Shown: positions 38,796-48,805 of the stretch, piece after piece
How the letters are laid out: each line of letters begins with the position of its first letter
Numbering within the stretch: position 1 is the first letter of the stretch
From: Dryocola sp031988645
GTDB lineage: Bacteria; Pseudomonadota; Gammaproteobacteria; Enterobacterales; Enterobacteriaceae
Length of the DNA stretch: 64,000 nt
Assembly (NCBI RefSeq): GCF_051307045.1
Contig: NZ_CP150452.1
Location: 3,162,001-3,226,000, forward strand
Direction of reading: 5' to 3'
Notes under the pieces: model-generated
The model's database searches: none
What the model was told of the DNA's origin: nothing
Seen by the model: the letters and a program-made list of their open reading frames with translations, nothing else
Made by a program: the position numbers and the translations under genes

Positions 38796-40346
38796 TTGAA
38801 AAGACTTAAGATTAATTATCTGCTTATCGGTGTTGTAACCTTGTTGCTGGCAGTGGCGCTCTGGCCCTCCATTCCCTGGTTCGGAAAAGCCGAAAACCGT
38901 ATCGCCGCCATTCAAGCGCGGGGAGTCCTGCGCGTCAGCACTATTGCCTCGCCGATGACCTATAGCGTGGTGAATAACAAAGCTTCGGGGTTTGATTACG
39001 AGCTGGCGCAACAGTTCGCTGATTATCTTGGCGTAAAGCTTCAGATAGGGGTTCGCCCGAACATCAATGCGCTGTTTGACGATCTGGATAACGGCAACGC
39101 CGATTTGCTCGCCGCCGGCCTGGTGTATAACACCGAGCGTAGCCAGCATTACCAGGCGGGGCCAACCTATTATTCCGTATCACAGCAGATGGTTTACCGC
39201 GTGGGCGGCCCTCGTCCTAAAACGCTCGCGGGCCTGAAAGAGAACCAGCTGGTGTTATCTCCGGGCCTTGCCGTGCTGAGCGATCTGCAGGCGCTAAAAG
39301 AGAGCAAATATCCGGACCTGACGTGGCGTATCGATGAGAAACGCACCAGCAGCCAGCTTTTGCAGCAGGTGGTGGATGGCGGCATTGCGTTTACCGTTTC
39401 CGACTCTATCGCCATCAGCATTTTCCAGCGCGTTCATCCCCAGCTGGCGGTCGCGCTGGACGTTACCGATGAGCAGCCGGTGACGTGGTTTAGCGTGCGC
39501 GACGGCGATGACAGCCTTTCCGCAGCCCTGCTCGATTTTTATAACAGGCTAAGCGGCGAGGGCATTATGGCCCGCCTGGAAGAAAAGTATCTCGGCCACA
39601 TCGGGGAATTTGACTATGTCGATACCCGCACCTTTCTTAACGCCGTGGACGGTGTTTTGCCCGAGCTTCAGCCGCTGTTTGAAAAATACGCAACGGATAT
39701 CGACTGGCGGCTGCTTGCCGCTATCTCTTATCAGGAATCTCACTGGGATAACCAGGCCACCTCCCCTACCGGCGTGCGCGGCCTGATGATGCTGACTAAA
39801 AACACCGCGCAAAGCCTGGGGCTGACGGACAGGCTCGACCCGGAGCAGAGCATCAGCGGCGGTAGCCGTTATTTGAAAGATATGATGGGGAAAGTGCCGG
39901 AGACGGTGCCGGAAGACGAGAGGATTTGGTTTGCGCTGGCGGCCTACAACATGGGCTACGCCCATATGCTCGACGCAAGGCAGCTTACCGCGAAACTAAA
40001 AGGCAATCCCGATAGCTGGGCGGACGTTAAAGTGACGCTGCCGTTGCTCAGCCAGAAGCAGTACTACAGCAAAACGACCTACGGCTACGCTCGCGGCCAT
40101 GAGGCCTACGCGTACGTTGAGAATATCCGTAAGTACCAGCTGAGTCTGGAAGGGTATCTTCAGGAGAAGGAAAAGCTGGCGGCGCAGGAGGCGAAATTTG
40201 CTGAGGCTTATCCGGCGGTGGCGCCCGTGGAGCTGGCTACTCCGCCTTACGGGCCGTTTCCTTTAGGGCCTTTTTCTGCAGACGACGGGCGCGGAAAAAA
40301 TCACTCAGCATCGCCGAACACTCTGCTGCCAGTACCCCTTCAGTAA
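38796..40346 (+). CDS. mltF: Membrane-bound lytic transglycosylase F
   Basis: Peptidoglycan lytic transglycosylase of 516 residues (518 in E. coli). It has an N-terminal hydrophobic segment, a substrate-binding-protein-like regulatory domain (about 40-265) and a C-terminal SLT domain with catalytic Glu314 in ISYQESHWD. The start codon is TTG at 38796, as in E. coli mltF. The 3' end overlaps the convergent tadA gene by 110 bases, and the C-terminal tail after about residue 480 is poorly conserved. Confidence 0.93.
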   Translation: MKRLKINYLLIGVVTLLLAVALWPSIPWFGKAENRIAAIQARGVLRVSTIASPMTYSVVNNKASGFDYELAQQFADYLGVKLQIGVRPNINALFDDLDNGNADLLAAGLVYNTERSQHYQAGPTYYSVSQQMVYRVGGPRPKTLAGLKENQLVLSPGLAVLSDLQALKESKYPDLTWRIDEKRTSSQLLQQVVDGGIAFTVSDSIAISIFQRVHPQLAVALDVTDEQPVTWFSVRDGDDSLSAALLDFYNRLSGEGIMARLEEKYLGHIGEFDYVDTRTFLNAVDGVLPELQPLFEKYATDIDWRLLAAISYQESHWDNQATSPTGVRGLMMLTKNTAQSLGLTDRLDPEQSISGGSRYLKDMMGKVPETVPEDERIWFALAAYNMGYAHMLDARQLTAKLKGNPDSWADVKVTLPLLSQKQYYSKTTYGYARGHEAYAYVENIRKYQLSLEGYLQEKEKLAAQEAKFAEAYPAVAPVELATPPYGPFPLGPFSADDGRGKNHSASPNTLLPVPLQ

Positions 40347-40740
40347 CGCCGACCTGATGGTTCATGCCGGGATGGCCCAGGACGTCCATCAGCGAGCCAA
40401 TCGCCCCTGTCTTCGCATCCCGCGCGCCGAAGACCAGCGTACCGATACGGCTATGCACCATGGCGCCTGCGCACATCACGCAGGGTTCGAGGGTGACATA
40501 AAGGGTGGTATCCAGCAGGCGGTAGTTTTGCAGCACCAGTCCGCCCTGACGCAGCGCCATGATTTCCGCGTGCGCCGTGGGGTCGTGACGGCCGATAGGC
40601 CGGTTCCACCCTTCGCCGATCGCCTGGTTTTTATACACCAGCACGGCGCCGACCGGAACTTCCCCTTCATCCCAGGCGCGCCGGGCAAGCATCAGCGCGT
40701 GGCGCATCCAGTATTCATGGGTAAATTCACTCTTTGACAC
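40237..40740 (-). CDS. tadA: tRNA adenosine(34) deaminase TadA
   Basis: Essential deaminase making inosine at the wobble position of tRNA-Arg(ACG), 167 residues. Zinc and catalytic motifs HAE (in DPTAHAEIMAL) and PCVMC are present. I chose the GTG start at 40740 because GGAG lies six bases upstream and the length then equals E. coli TadA. An ATG at 40773 would add eleven residues and cannot be excluded. Confidence 0.93.
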   Translation of the reverse strand: MSKSEFTHEYWMRHALMLARRAWDEGEVPVGAVLVYKNQAIGEGWNRPIGRHDPTAHAEIMALRQGGLVLQNYRLLDTTLYVTLEPCVMCAGAMVHSRIGTLVFGARDAKTGAIGSLMDVLGHPGMNHQVGVTEGVLAAECSAMLSDFFRARRLQKKALKETARKAE

Positions 40741-40804
40741 GGGCAGCTCCGGGGGAATTAAGGCGCGGCGCATTATACACATCGCCCATCAGATGCGAAA
40801 TGCG

Positions 40805-41443
40805 TTACTCAAGCTGCTGCAGCTGTCCCTGCGCCGTGACGCGCCAGCGGTGCTGGCAGAAATAGAGCAGCGGGTTATCCTGCTTGCTGTCGCTGTAGCC
40901 GCTGTAGAGCTGAAGCGGCGTGCCGATTTGCCGCTCAAGCTGGGCGACTTTTTCATGGCCGAGGCAGCGTAACGTCAGCACCCAGCCGCCGTGCGAACGC
41001 TTCATCTGGCTGGCGATGAGCTTCACTTCAGGCAGCCACGGCGTGTCGTAGTAGACCTGCTGCACCAGCGACTGCGGCGAACCGGTGATAAGCCAGACGT
41101 CCGCATCGGAACTGGTGAGGTAGTCAGTAAGCCGCTGCTGCACAACCGGGAACGCCGTGACGCGGCTGCGGAACCAGCTAACGAAGCTCATTTCCAGCTG
41201 TTTAAGCCGCGCTTCGCTGTGTCCGAAGGTTGCTCCCCAAAGCAGCAGGCTCATCGGCCAGCGAGCGGTGCGGCCTTTAATCAGCAGCGCGCCGCCTATT
41301 ACCGGCAACAGCGGAATAACCAGCAACAGATTGAGGGGCTGATGGCGCAGCAGATAGCGCAAAAAACTGCCGAACATATCCTGCTGATGCAAGGTGCCGT
41401 CCAAATCGAAAAACACTACCCGACGCTCGCTCTGGTTTGTCAA
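40805..41443 (-). CDS. pgpC: Phosphatidylglycerophosphatase C
   Basis: HAD-superfamily membrane phosphatase of 212 residues (211 in E. coli, formerly yfhB). It dephosphorylates phosphatidylglycerophosphate. The nucleophile motif FDLDGTLHQQD lies near residue 11. A hydrophobic segment LLLVIPLLPVIGGALLI follows. It is separated from tadA by 22 bases or more. Confidence 0.92.
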   Translation of the reverse strand: MTNQSERRVVFFDLDGTLHQQDMFGSFLRYLLRHQPLNLLLVIPLLPVIGGALLIKGRTARWPMSLLLWGATFGHSEARLKQLEMSFVSWFRSRVTAFPVVQQRLTDYLTSSDADVWLITGSPQSLVQQVYYDTPWLPEVKLIASQMKRSHGGWVLTLRCLGHEKVAQLERQIGTPLQLYSGYSDSKQDNPLLYFCQHRWRVTAQGQLQQLE

Positions 41444-41679
41444 ACGCTACTCCTTTGATCGTCAAATTCCATAAGCCGTGTAAACCGCCTCCGACCGCGG
41501 CCGTTACACAAAGCCTAACAGATAGAACCTCATCTTTCCGGTAACAATCGTCGGACGTTGTTATATTGAATATTTAATTCCAGCTAATGACGTAATAACA
41601 GAATACGGCGTTCATTCAGAGCCGCTATTTACGTTATCATTTACCGAAACCGCTTTTGCATTGCTCCCACGGAGAGGAC

Positions 41680-42528
41680 ATGAATTGTTTACTGCGTATC
41701 CGCCAGCGTTATCCCACCCTGGCGCAAAGTGACCGTAAACTGGCAGATTATTTGTTGGCCAATCCCGACCGCGCGCGTCATCTCAGCTCGCAGCTGCTGG
41801 CGCAGGAGGCGGGAGTAAGCCAGTCAAGCGTTGTAAAATTCTCGCAAAAGCTGGGGTTTAAGGGATTTCCCGCCCTGAAACTTGCCATCAGCGAAGCCCT
41901 GGCCAGCGGACAGGATCCTCACTCAGTGCCGGTCCACAATCAAATTCTTGGCGATGACCCGTTAAGGCTGGTTGGCGAAAAGCTGATTAAGGATAATCTC
42001 GCCGCTATGCATGCAAGCCTTGATATCAACAGCGAGGAAAAACTGCTGGCAAGCGTCGCCATGCTGCGCAACGCGCGGCGCGTGCTGATTGTCGGTATCG
42101 GCGCCTCAGGCCTGGTTGCGAAAAACTTCGCCTGGAAGCTAATGAAGATCGGCATTAACGCCGTGGCGGAACAAGATATGCACGCCCTGCTGGCAACCGC
42201 GCAGGCGCTTAGCGCTGACGATATCCTTTTCGCTATTTCTTATTCAGGCGAACGGCGCGAAATTAACCTCGCCGCCGATGAAACCCTGCGCACGGGCGCA
42301 AAAGTCCTCGCCGTCACCGGCTTTACGCCAAATGCGCTGCAGCAGCGCGCCACGCTTTGCTTGTACACCATCGCGGAAGAGCTGGCGACGCGCAGCGCGG
42401 CCATTTCCTCAACCAGCGCGCAGATGATGTTAACGGACCTGCTGTTTATGGCGCTGGTACAACAGGACCTGGAAAACGCCCCGGATCGTATCCGCCACAG
42501 CGAGGCGTTGGTGAAGAAATTGGTTTGA
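41680..42528 (+). CDS. yfhH: RpiR/MurR-family regulator YfhH
   Basis: Transcriptional regulator of 282 residues, as in E. coli YfhH. It has an N-terminal RpiR HTH (AGVSQSSVVKFSQKLGFKGFP) and a C-terminal SIS domain (IGASGLVAKN, SYSGERREI). The ATG at 41680 has GGAGAGG upstream. The regulated sugar phosphate is unknown. It borders the tailocin locus; in E. coli its neighbour on this side is the shoB/ohsC and yfhL region. Confidence 0.92.
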   Translation: MNCLLRIRQRYPTLAQSDRKLADYLLANPDRARHLSSQLLAQEAGVSQSSVVKFSQKLGFKGFPALKLAISEALASGQDPHSVPVHNQILGDDPLRLVGEKLIKDNLAAMHASLDINSEEKLLASVAMLRNARRVLIVGIGASGLVAKNFAWKLMKIGINAVAEQDMHALLATAQALSADDILFAISYSGERREINLAADETLRTGAKVLAVTGFTPNALQQRATLCLYTIAEELATRSAAISSTSAQMMLTDLLFMALVQQDLENAPDRIRHSEALVKKLV

Positions 42529-42850
42529 TAAATACAGATAGTTTATATAACCCAGACCCCAGCAGTAAATGAAACAAGCTGGAACTGGCAAATGCGATTT
42601 ATACCCAAAAAAAATCATACGCCAGCAGAGAATAAGAAGCCTTTTCTCCAGGCTTCTTGCCTCCCTCCTAATAAATGGAATTATCACTTGGTCAACAAAC
42701 TGAACCATCATGGACTTTTTATATCATTTACGCATTTAACACATAATAATTTAATTATTACTCCCCATGTAGCTAACTCAATCAAAAAAATCATATTATC
42801 AATACCGCATTCGGTATTCTCCCTCACACAGAAACAATCCCAATCGAGTA
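42529..42850. other. Gene-free AT-rich junction between yfhH and the tailocin locus
   Basis: This 320-base stretch has no convincing gene and is richer in A+T than the core genes. It contains an inverted repeat AAGAAGCC/GGCTTCTT (42634-42658), which could end transcription of the tail operon. I saw no integrase remnant, tRNA fragment or obvious direct repeat shared with the other end of the element. Confidence 0.5.
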
Positions 42851-43357
42851 TTACAAAGGCTTTTCAGGCCATTTAATATCTGGTGCCAGAGAAACATCTA
42901 CCCGGTTAATTTCAATGCGATATTTTTTCCATGCAATTAGATCCTGAAGATCAGCCGGTTGTTCCAAACCTAATTCATCGGCGTCCTGCAGCATTGCTAT
43001 AACCTGACTAGCCTCATTAATAAGTTGCGCCCTTTGAGCTATAGCAACGGTGGTATAATCAATGGGTATCGCAACTATATTTTCACCATCAAAAATCCAC
43101 ATTCCTTTTTCATTAATATCTTTGGGGACTTTTTTTAGTTCAATGTCAGCAACAGATTTCCCTAAAGGCCACAATTCAGAAACATCCATCGATAACCTGG
43201 TAATCAAGCCATCACTTTCGAACTCAATTTTTAATTTACTCTCGTCGAATAAAATTTGCGATTCATACCAATCCTGTCCATCTTCTGAAGTAAGATGCCC
43301 CACCGTATAACCTTCGATCTGTTCAAGTTTTGACAAGTTAAAATTATTGATAATCAT
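42851..43357 (-). CDS. Tail fibre assembly chaperone (Tfa family)
   Basis: Protein of 168 residues with the C-terminal Tfa signature (DLQDLIAWKKYRIEINRVD then APDIKWPEKP). It helps fold or trimerise the distal fibre encoded just upstream. The ATG at 43357 has AAGGG six bases before it. The reading is notably AT-rich, like the distal part of the fibre gene, and probably moved together with it. Confidence 0.85.
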   Translation of the reverse strand: MIINNFNLSKLEQIEGYTVGHLTSEDGQDWYESQILFDESKLKIEFESDGLITRLSMDVSELWPLGKSVADIELKKVPKDINEKGMWIFDGENIVAIPIDYTTVAIAQRAQLINEASQVIAMLQDADELGLEQPADLQDLIAWKKYRIEINRVDVSLAPDIKWPEKPL

Positions 43358-43369
43358 TTCCAACCCTTA

Positions 43370-44822
43370 TTACGCAGTAATTGTTTGCCATGTACCATTA
43401 ATATTTATTTGTAAGGCACGTACATACCATCTCCCGTAACGTACATCTCCATTATTTCCTAAATGGCCGGTCATAAAATTACCCACAGGCGCATCTACAT
43501 CACTTGTGCCGCTATCCGTGCCAATAGTTCCTCGAGCTCCAACTCGCATACCAATTACACTGGATGTTTTAAGTATATATCGCCCATCACTTTCCGCTTT
43601 TGTATATGCAGTACCCGTAGTGGTATAGTTACCTTTTAACTGGTATCTATTATCGAAATTAGTATAGTTACCGGGAACCACTTGACCTACAGAAGTTAAT
43701 ACCTTACTTCCGCCAGCATAAGAAATAATATTATTACCGCCAGTAGAATCCTCATTAACTCGAAAACCACTTCCATCGGCCACAATAAAATACTTCTTCC
43801 CGGTATCGCTTTCACTTAACTGAATTATCGGAGCCGGCGTAAATAGTTCTATATTGCCTGTTAGCCGACCACCACTGGCAGGTAATGCTCCAACCTCCGC
43901 CGCTGTGGGTTTATTAGATGTATCATAAACCTTTGCCCAGCCCGACCAACTACCACCATAAAGTGAACGGATATAGCATCGTGAAGAACTATAGGTGCGA
44001 TAAACTTGTGTAATGCCTGCATGTTTAATCACTTCGAGCGAGCCGGCAATTGGCTCTGGATAATTACTGCCAGCCGCCGCCTGTGCATTCATGCTTTGAA
44101 AATACAATCCCGGGATTGTATAGGTATTCAGATCGGCTCCGCTGCCAATCGCTATAGTCTGACCATTAAAAATATCTTGCGAAGTGACATTGATATCGCC
44201 CGTAAGTGCATGTCCGTTAACTTTACGGGCATTAGGTACCGCGTTAACAATTCGCGAATCATCTCCAGCAGCAACGCTATTAGCCGTTGTACCCGTATCA
44301 AGTACAGATGCTCCTTTCAGTCCCAGGTTACTGCGTGCCGTCACCACACTCATGACATCAGCCAGGTTATTACCTTTCTGCAGCGCGTTGACAATACGCG
44401 CGTCATTTCCTGCCGCCACGGTTGCGGCAGCGGTGCCGACATCAAGTACTGCTGCGCCTTTCAACCCCAGGTTACCGCGAGCGGTGCCGGCGTTGGTTAG
44501 CTCAGACAGGTTGGCCGTCGCTTTCAAATAGCGTCCGTCCAGCTGGCTCGTTGAGTTGTTCAACAGCGCTTTTAACAACGTGGCCTGCAGGCTGTTTAAA
44601 TCACCGTTATCCAGCACGTCGTTACCGGACTTCGTCGCCATAAACGAGGCCACCACGGAAGCGATAGTCGAGGCCCTGACGCCAGACTTTATTTAGCTCT
44701 TCGCTGCGGGCGATGCCGGACTGAAAGCCGGTTCCCAGCGCTTCTAAATCTTCATATTCAGGTTGTGATAATACGTTGGCAAGCTCGCCTGTAGCGAACG
44801 CCTTAAAATCATTTACAGGCAT
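43370..44822 (-). pseudogene. Tail fibre gene, split by a +1 frameshift (probably artefact)
   Basis: Receptor-binding fibre. The first frame (MPVNDFKAFATGELANVLSQ...LNKVWRQ) ends at 44622; the rest begins in another frame. Deleting one base of the CCC run at 44674-44676 joins them as KVWRQASTIASVVASFMATKSG and gives about 483 residues. The conserved N terminus attaches to the baseplate. The middle carries two similar repeats of about 45 residues (ARGNLGLKGAAVLDVGTAA...NDARIVNA). The distal part is AT-rich with low-complexity loops, as expected for a swapped host-recognition tip. Confidence 0.85.
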
Positions 44823-44824
44823 GG

Positions 44825-45400
44825 TTAACCCTCGGTAATTTCATAATTAACGGTAATCCCGCCCGGCTTAATGGCAAGATATCCCTGACGGATAATTTCT
44901 TTGGTGATGCTGGAGATTGATTTACCTTTCACCGAAACCGTCATAGTCATATTCTGATTATCGGCAAATGAAATAAGGATATCTTTCTTAGGGTAAATAT
45001 TTTGTAAAATATCTGGAAGGGTTTCATTTGTTCCATCCCAGTTATTTGCGCCGATTTTCGCTCGTAAAACGGCACGATAGTTTTCGTCATCAAGATCGAT
45101 AAATCCGAACTCGGCGTCGTAGCGATTTTTCCAGTAGCCATAATCGAAGCCAAGGTCGACGTTATCGAAGGAAAAGAAAAAATCTTCTATAGGCGCGTTA
45201 ATTCTTCTGGTTTGCCCGATCCATTGCCCAAGGATATCCAACTGGGCACCAATAGCCTTATCAACATCAAAATCACGAATAAAGCTGCTGGTAATGTTTT
45301 GCTGAGCAACAAATGCTGAAGTAACCGCATCCAGAGTAGCGGCATAGCGTGGCGCTTCAAGCTGATAAGAGGGAATCAGTTCGCTGTATTTATTGCTCAT
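44825..45400 (-). CDS. Baseplate-to-fibre adaptor, DUF2612 family tail protein
   Basis: Protein of 191 residues, MSNKYSELIPSYQLEAPRY..., matching the DUF2612/gpI-like phage proteins that follow baseplate J and link the baseplate wedge to the fibre. The motif DILGQWIGQTR is typical. It overlaps the J gene by four bases (ATGA). Confidence 0.8.
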   Translation of the reverse strand: MSNKYSELIPSYQLEAPRYAATLDAVTSAFVAQQNITSSFIRDFDVDKAIGAQLDILGQWIGQTRRINAPIEDFFFSFDNVDLGFDYGYWKNRYDAEFGFIDLDDENYRAVLRAKIGANNWDGTNETLPDILQNIYPKKDILISFADNQNMTMTVSVKGKSISSITKEIIRQGYLAIKPGGITVNYEITEG

Positions 45401-46590
45401 ACCGACACCGTTATGATGTTTATATTCGCGATAACGTTGGTTGCCAGTTCATTAAAGGCGACCGGTAAATTAGCCGTTGAAAGTGAATTTTCTGTTCTCC
45501 CTATTTCAATGGAGAGAATGTCATAAGTATTTCCGCCGCTGGCAGCGCTCAGGGTAGCCGGCACAAATAGACGAGACAAAAATAAGGTATCGCCAATGTT
45601 TAGCGAGTTAATAAATTCACTTATCGATTCTTTAATACCATTACCAATATCCGTGGTATAGCCCAGCAGCGGCTTTAATCTGATCTCGACATAGATTGGG
45701 ATATCAGCAGGCCGGAAGTAATGAATCGGCTTAGCATTGCCATAGCTGTCGATAACATTTTCCGTCGTTGTGCCGTAGGTCGGCACGCCGGGCGTCTTCT
45801 TCAATGCTATAGCTTTGGCGATGCTCCCCGCATCGCCTCCTTCAATAACAACGGCAATATTATGCGCGGGAATACCGTTATCATCGCTGGTATCCGTATC
45901 GTTATCGAATACGCGTAACCGTCCCACTCCCGGTAAATTGGCGAGCGCGCCTTCTAAACCCTCAAGAACGGTTTTAGAAGGCAGGGCAACAGATCGCGCC
46001 TGACGCTGGCGCAATTCGGCATCGGTTTCCGTCGCCCGGCCTTCCGTTGCCGCCGTCTGGTTTATGGCGCTTTGCCAGCCCAACGTGGGCGTCGCTATCT
46101 CGGAAATATCACCGCTTAAGGCGCTAATTGCTCCTGGCGTCTGACAGATTGCGGTTGCTGTCGCTTTGCCATGCAAGTCGAGCGTCACCTGCGCGGGTAA
46201 TAACCAGATATTGCCCGCGGCATCGCGAACCTGACCATTTTTAATCACTGTACCGACTTTGCCGGTTAAAACCACATCAGCCGTTGAGTTACCGGCCAGC
46301 TTACGCGTAATTCCGTTGATTTTAACATTTCGCGATAACCCCTCCCCCATTCCGCTATGCGGACTAAAAGAGTTATACGCCGCTATCGTCGCGTTGTTAC
46401 AACCATGCAGAGCGTAGGAGATAAGAGACAGCAGCACGCCGTCTTTGCTGTCCGGTTCGATATAAATATCATCACCATAAATATCCCTGAAAATGATTTT
46501 CCATTGTTCAAGGATGGTCTGGAAATCGGGTGCTGAAATACCATCCTGGCTGATGGTCGGTAGCATTGTGTTAATTAAATCTTCATACAT
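45397..46590 (-). CDS. Baseplate wedge protein J
   Basis: Baseplate J/gp47-like protein of 397 residues. The conserved segments GEGLSRNVKINGITRKLA and TDAELRQRQARSVALPSKTV, and the C-terminal part, are typical of the family. It forms the wedges that trigger sheath contraction. It overlaps its upstream neighbour (wedge) by eight bases and its downstream neighbour by four. Confidence 0.88.
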   Translation of the reverse strand: MYEDLINTMLPTISQDGISAPDFQTILEQWKIIFRDIYGDDIYIEPDSKDGVLLSLISYALHGCNNATIAAYNSFSPHSGMGEGLSRNVKINGITRKLAGNSTADVVLTGKVGTVIKNGQVRDAAGNIWLLPAQVTLDLHGKATATAICQTPGAISALSGDISEIATPTLGWQSAINQTAATEGRATETDAELRQRQARSVALPSKTVLEGLEGALANLPGVGRLRVFDNDTDTSDDNGIPAHNIAVVIEGGDAGSIAKAIALKKTPGVPTYGTTTENVIDSYGNAKPIHYFRPADIPIYVEIRLKPLLGYTTDIGNGIKESISEFINSLNIGDTLFLSRLFVPATLSAASGGNTYDILSIEIGRTENSLSTANLPVAFNELATNVIANINIITVSV

Positions 46591-46927
46591 CGACGGTTAC
46601 CTCTCCATAGATGGTGTCCAGCGTAACGCTGAAAGTCAGGCGTCGATTGCTGTTTTTATTTTGCGTATTGAAGGCGGTGATAGCTTTTACCCCCTGCGTG
46701 CCTGAAATACGATCGCGAATGGCTAGCGTGTAAACATCCGGCGCCTGTTTACCCAACACCGCCTGGGCGTAGGGCGTGCCTTCGTTAACGTCCAGAAACC
46801 ATTGCCCGCGCCACAGGCAAAGGCGCGTCCTGACCGCCTGCGCGACGGCCTGTGCGTTATCGACCAGAAAAGCTGCATCACCTCGCCCGAAGGCATAGTC
46901 GTTGTCTATCTCTTTGCGGTATTTCAT
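46583..46927 (-). CDS. Baseplate wedge protein, gp25/Mu gp46-like
   Basis: Small wedge protein of 114 residues starting MKYRKEIDNDYAFGRGDAAF, with the segment GQWFLDVNEGTPYAQAVLG that recurs in such baseplate proteins. As printed it is read through from the spike gene. This is because one extra base in the GGGCCC at 46931-46936 puts both in one frame. The ATG at 46927 has GGAGG before it and the real spike stop would overlap it as ATGA. Confidence 0.82.
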   Translation of the reverse strand: MKYRKEIDNDYAFGRGDAAFLVDNAQAVAQAVRTRLCLWRGQWFLDVNEGTPYAQAVLGKQAPDVYTLAIRDRISGTQGVKAITAFNTQNKNSNRRLTFSVTLDTIYGEVTVDV

Positions 46928-47680
46928 TGCGGGCCCTCCTGTATTACTTCCGCCACTTTGCACGCCGCCATGGGTATGTGTTGTCAGGCTTATGCCGCCT
47001 GCGGTTACCTGACTGTCAACGACGACCGGACCACGCAACGATGCACCTCCGCCCGCAGAACCTTTCCCCTGCGCAAGCGGGCCATTGATGGTGACCGCGC
47101 CGTTCAGGACAATCGTCGGCGATGTAATTTCAGTTCCGCCCTGAGCGCTGGCGCTTAATTTCCCGGTTGTGACAAGCGTTATGTCATGTCCCGCCGCTAC
47201 TTCAATAAAAGCCGCGCCATCATCGGTACGCAATTGGGCGGCGCTGGTGCTGATAGCGTCAATTTTCCTGACCTGCGACTGCGGGCCGGGTATGACGAAA
47301 GCATCCGCTAGCGAGTGTTGCCGCGCATTAACGGGCTCCTGCGTGCCGCCGTTTTGCCACCAAAAATCTATGGCTCTGTCGGCAAAAACCACCAGACATT
47401 CGTCACCGGCCTTAATGGGGAAAGTGAGCGTGCAGCCTCCGCCGCGTGGGAAAACTACCGGTACATCCACCAGCAGTGGATAGCTGACTGAACTTACCTT
47501 GCCATCGCTGGCTGTTTGTCCCCCTTTGATCGCCGGGGCAATGGTGCAGGTTACGGTTTCAGCATCAAAGGACTGGATTATGCCGGGCAGCGCAACGCGG
47601 AGATCGTTACTAAGCGCCGCCGTCGCGGCCGCCAGCGTTTCGGCCAGTTCGCCGCTAAGGGCCGAAGCGTTTAAAGCCAT
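46924..47680 (-). CDS. Baseplate spike protein V (Gp138 N-terminal type), 3' end altered by +1 base
   Basis: Central spike below the tube, 251 residues when corrected. It has the OB-fold domain (PGIIQSFDAETVTCTIAPAI) and a beta-helical region. The family ending THTHGGVQSGGSNTGGP holds the histidines that bind iron at the tip. The usual final residues (GGPQ stop) appear only if one base is removed from the GGGCCC at 46931-46936; otherwise the frame fuses to the wedge gene. Start ATG 47680 with GGAGG upstream. Confidence 0.85.
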
Positions 47681-47742
47681 CTTTGCCTCCATAAATGGAA
47701 AACCCGCCGGCGGCGGGTTTTATTATTAAAAAGAACGATGCT

Positions 47743-48775
47743 CTATTTTACTTGTTCAGCAGACACATCATTCCCCGCGTCTGTTGCTCCGGGCATCTGA
47801 CACATCAACTCCATTTTCCAGTTAGTTCCGCGAGTATCCCCGTCGTAGGTAATGCCGCAGACTTCGTATACGCCGTCCGTGGCAACGCTTAAAGCCTGTT
47901 TTTGCGGGGAAGAGGATGAAGAGGCCGGCAAATTTTTTAACGAATTCAGATCGGTTTGCGCAGCCAGGATCGATGCCTGATCCAGATGAATCAGGCCTTT
48001 TAACCGAATATTCGGATTGATCAGGCAGGTTGCATTTACGCCTGCATTAGTCGTGCGCTGAGGCATGCCGATCAAACCGCTTGCGCTATTAAGCTTAATA
48101 GCCGGATGCGTCACCCGATCTTTGGGATACATATCCAGACGATCATCAATAATTTTCCAGTCGGCTTTACAAAGCATGGCTATCTGATTGAGGTAGTCGC
48201 TGACTTTACCGTGAAAAGTGTAACCGCGCGGGAAAACGGCGTCGGGGAAATTCGGCATCATCCCGGCGATAATGTTGTAGGGTTTCAGGGCGGGCCAGCG
48301 CCAGATCGTACATATCCTTGACCCGATACCCCTTGGCAAGGGTTGCGCTGATAGTTGCGTAGGTTATGGCTTCATGGCCATCAATGGCCTGAATCAACAG
48401 CCAGCTATCCGGCGTGTTCTCCCTTCCTGTAATTGTGACGCGAATATCACCGCTGAAGATCAGGCCATAGTTCATACCGTCTCTTTGCCCTGTTTCAATC
48501 CCCGTCACATCCCGGGCGATGCCAACCTGCTGCTGGCTGACAACGGGCATCATCCCGTTGTAGCCTGCAATGAGGCGAATTTTAGAAAATTCGCTCCCGA
48601 TGATGCGGTTCGCGGTATCCGCCGCCAGGTTATAGATTTTTATCTCCGCCATTTTTGGCGCTTTACCCAGATACCACTCCACCTTAAAAATAGCTTTGAA
48701 ATCAGACAGCGTGATGCCCTCTCCTTTGGCATCAAGCAGCTGCACTTCAAAATGGCGTAACCAGTTCTGACTCAT
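47743..48775 (-). pseudogene. Baseplate hub protein, split by a +1 frameshift (probably artefact)
   Basis: Hub (gp27/gpD-like) of about 343 residues. The first frame (MSQNWLRHFEVQLLDAKGEG...KDMYDLALA) ends early. Removing one base of the GGG at 48292-48294 continues ALKPYNIIAGMMPNF to the stop at 47743. The hub forms the ring between tube and spike. The stop precedes the spike start by about 60 bases. Confidence 0.85.
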
Positions 48776-48805
48776 AAAGGCTCTCTTAACTTTCCCAACG
48801 GCGAA

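Noticed and set aside
46583..47692. Single spike-wedge fusion gene
   Set aside because: The wedge has its own ribosome site and start, and the fusion depends on an extra base at a GGCC core.
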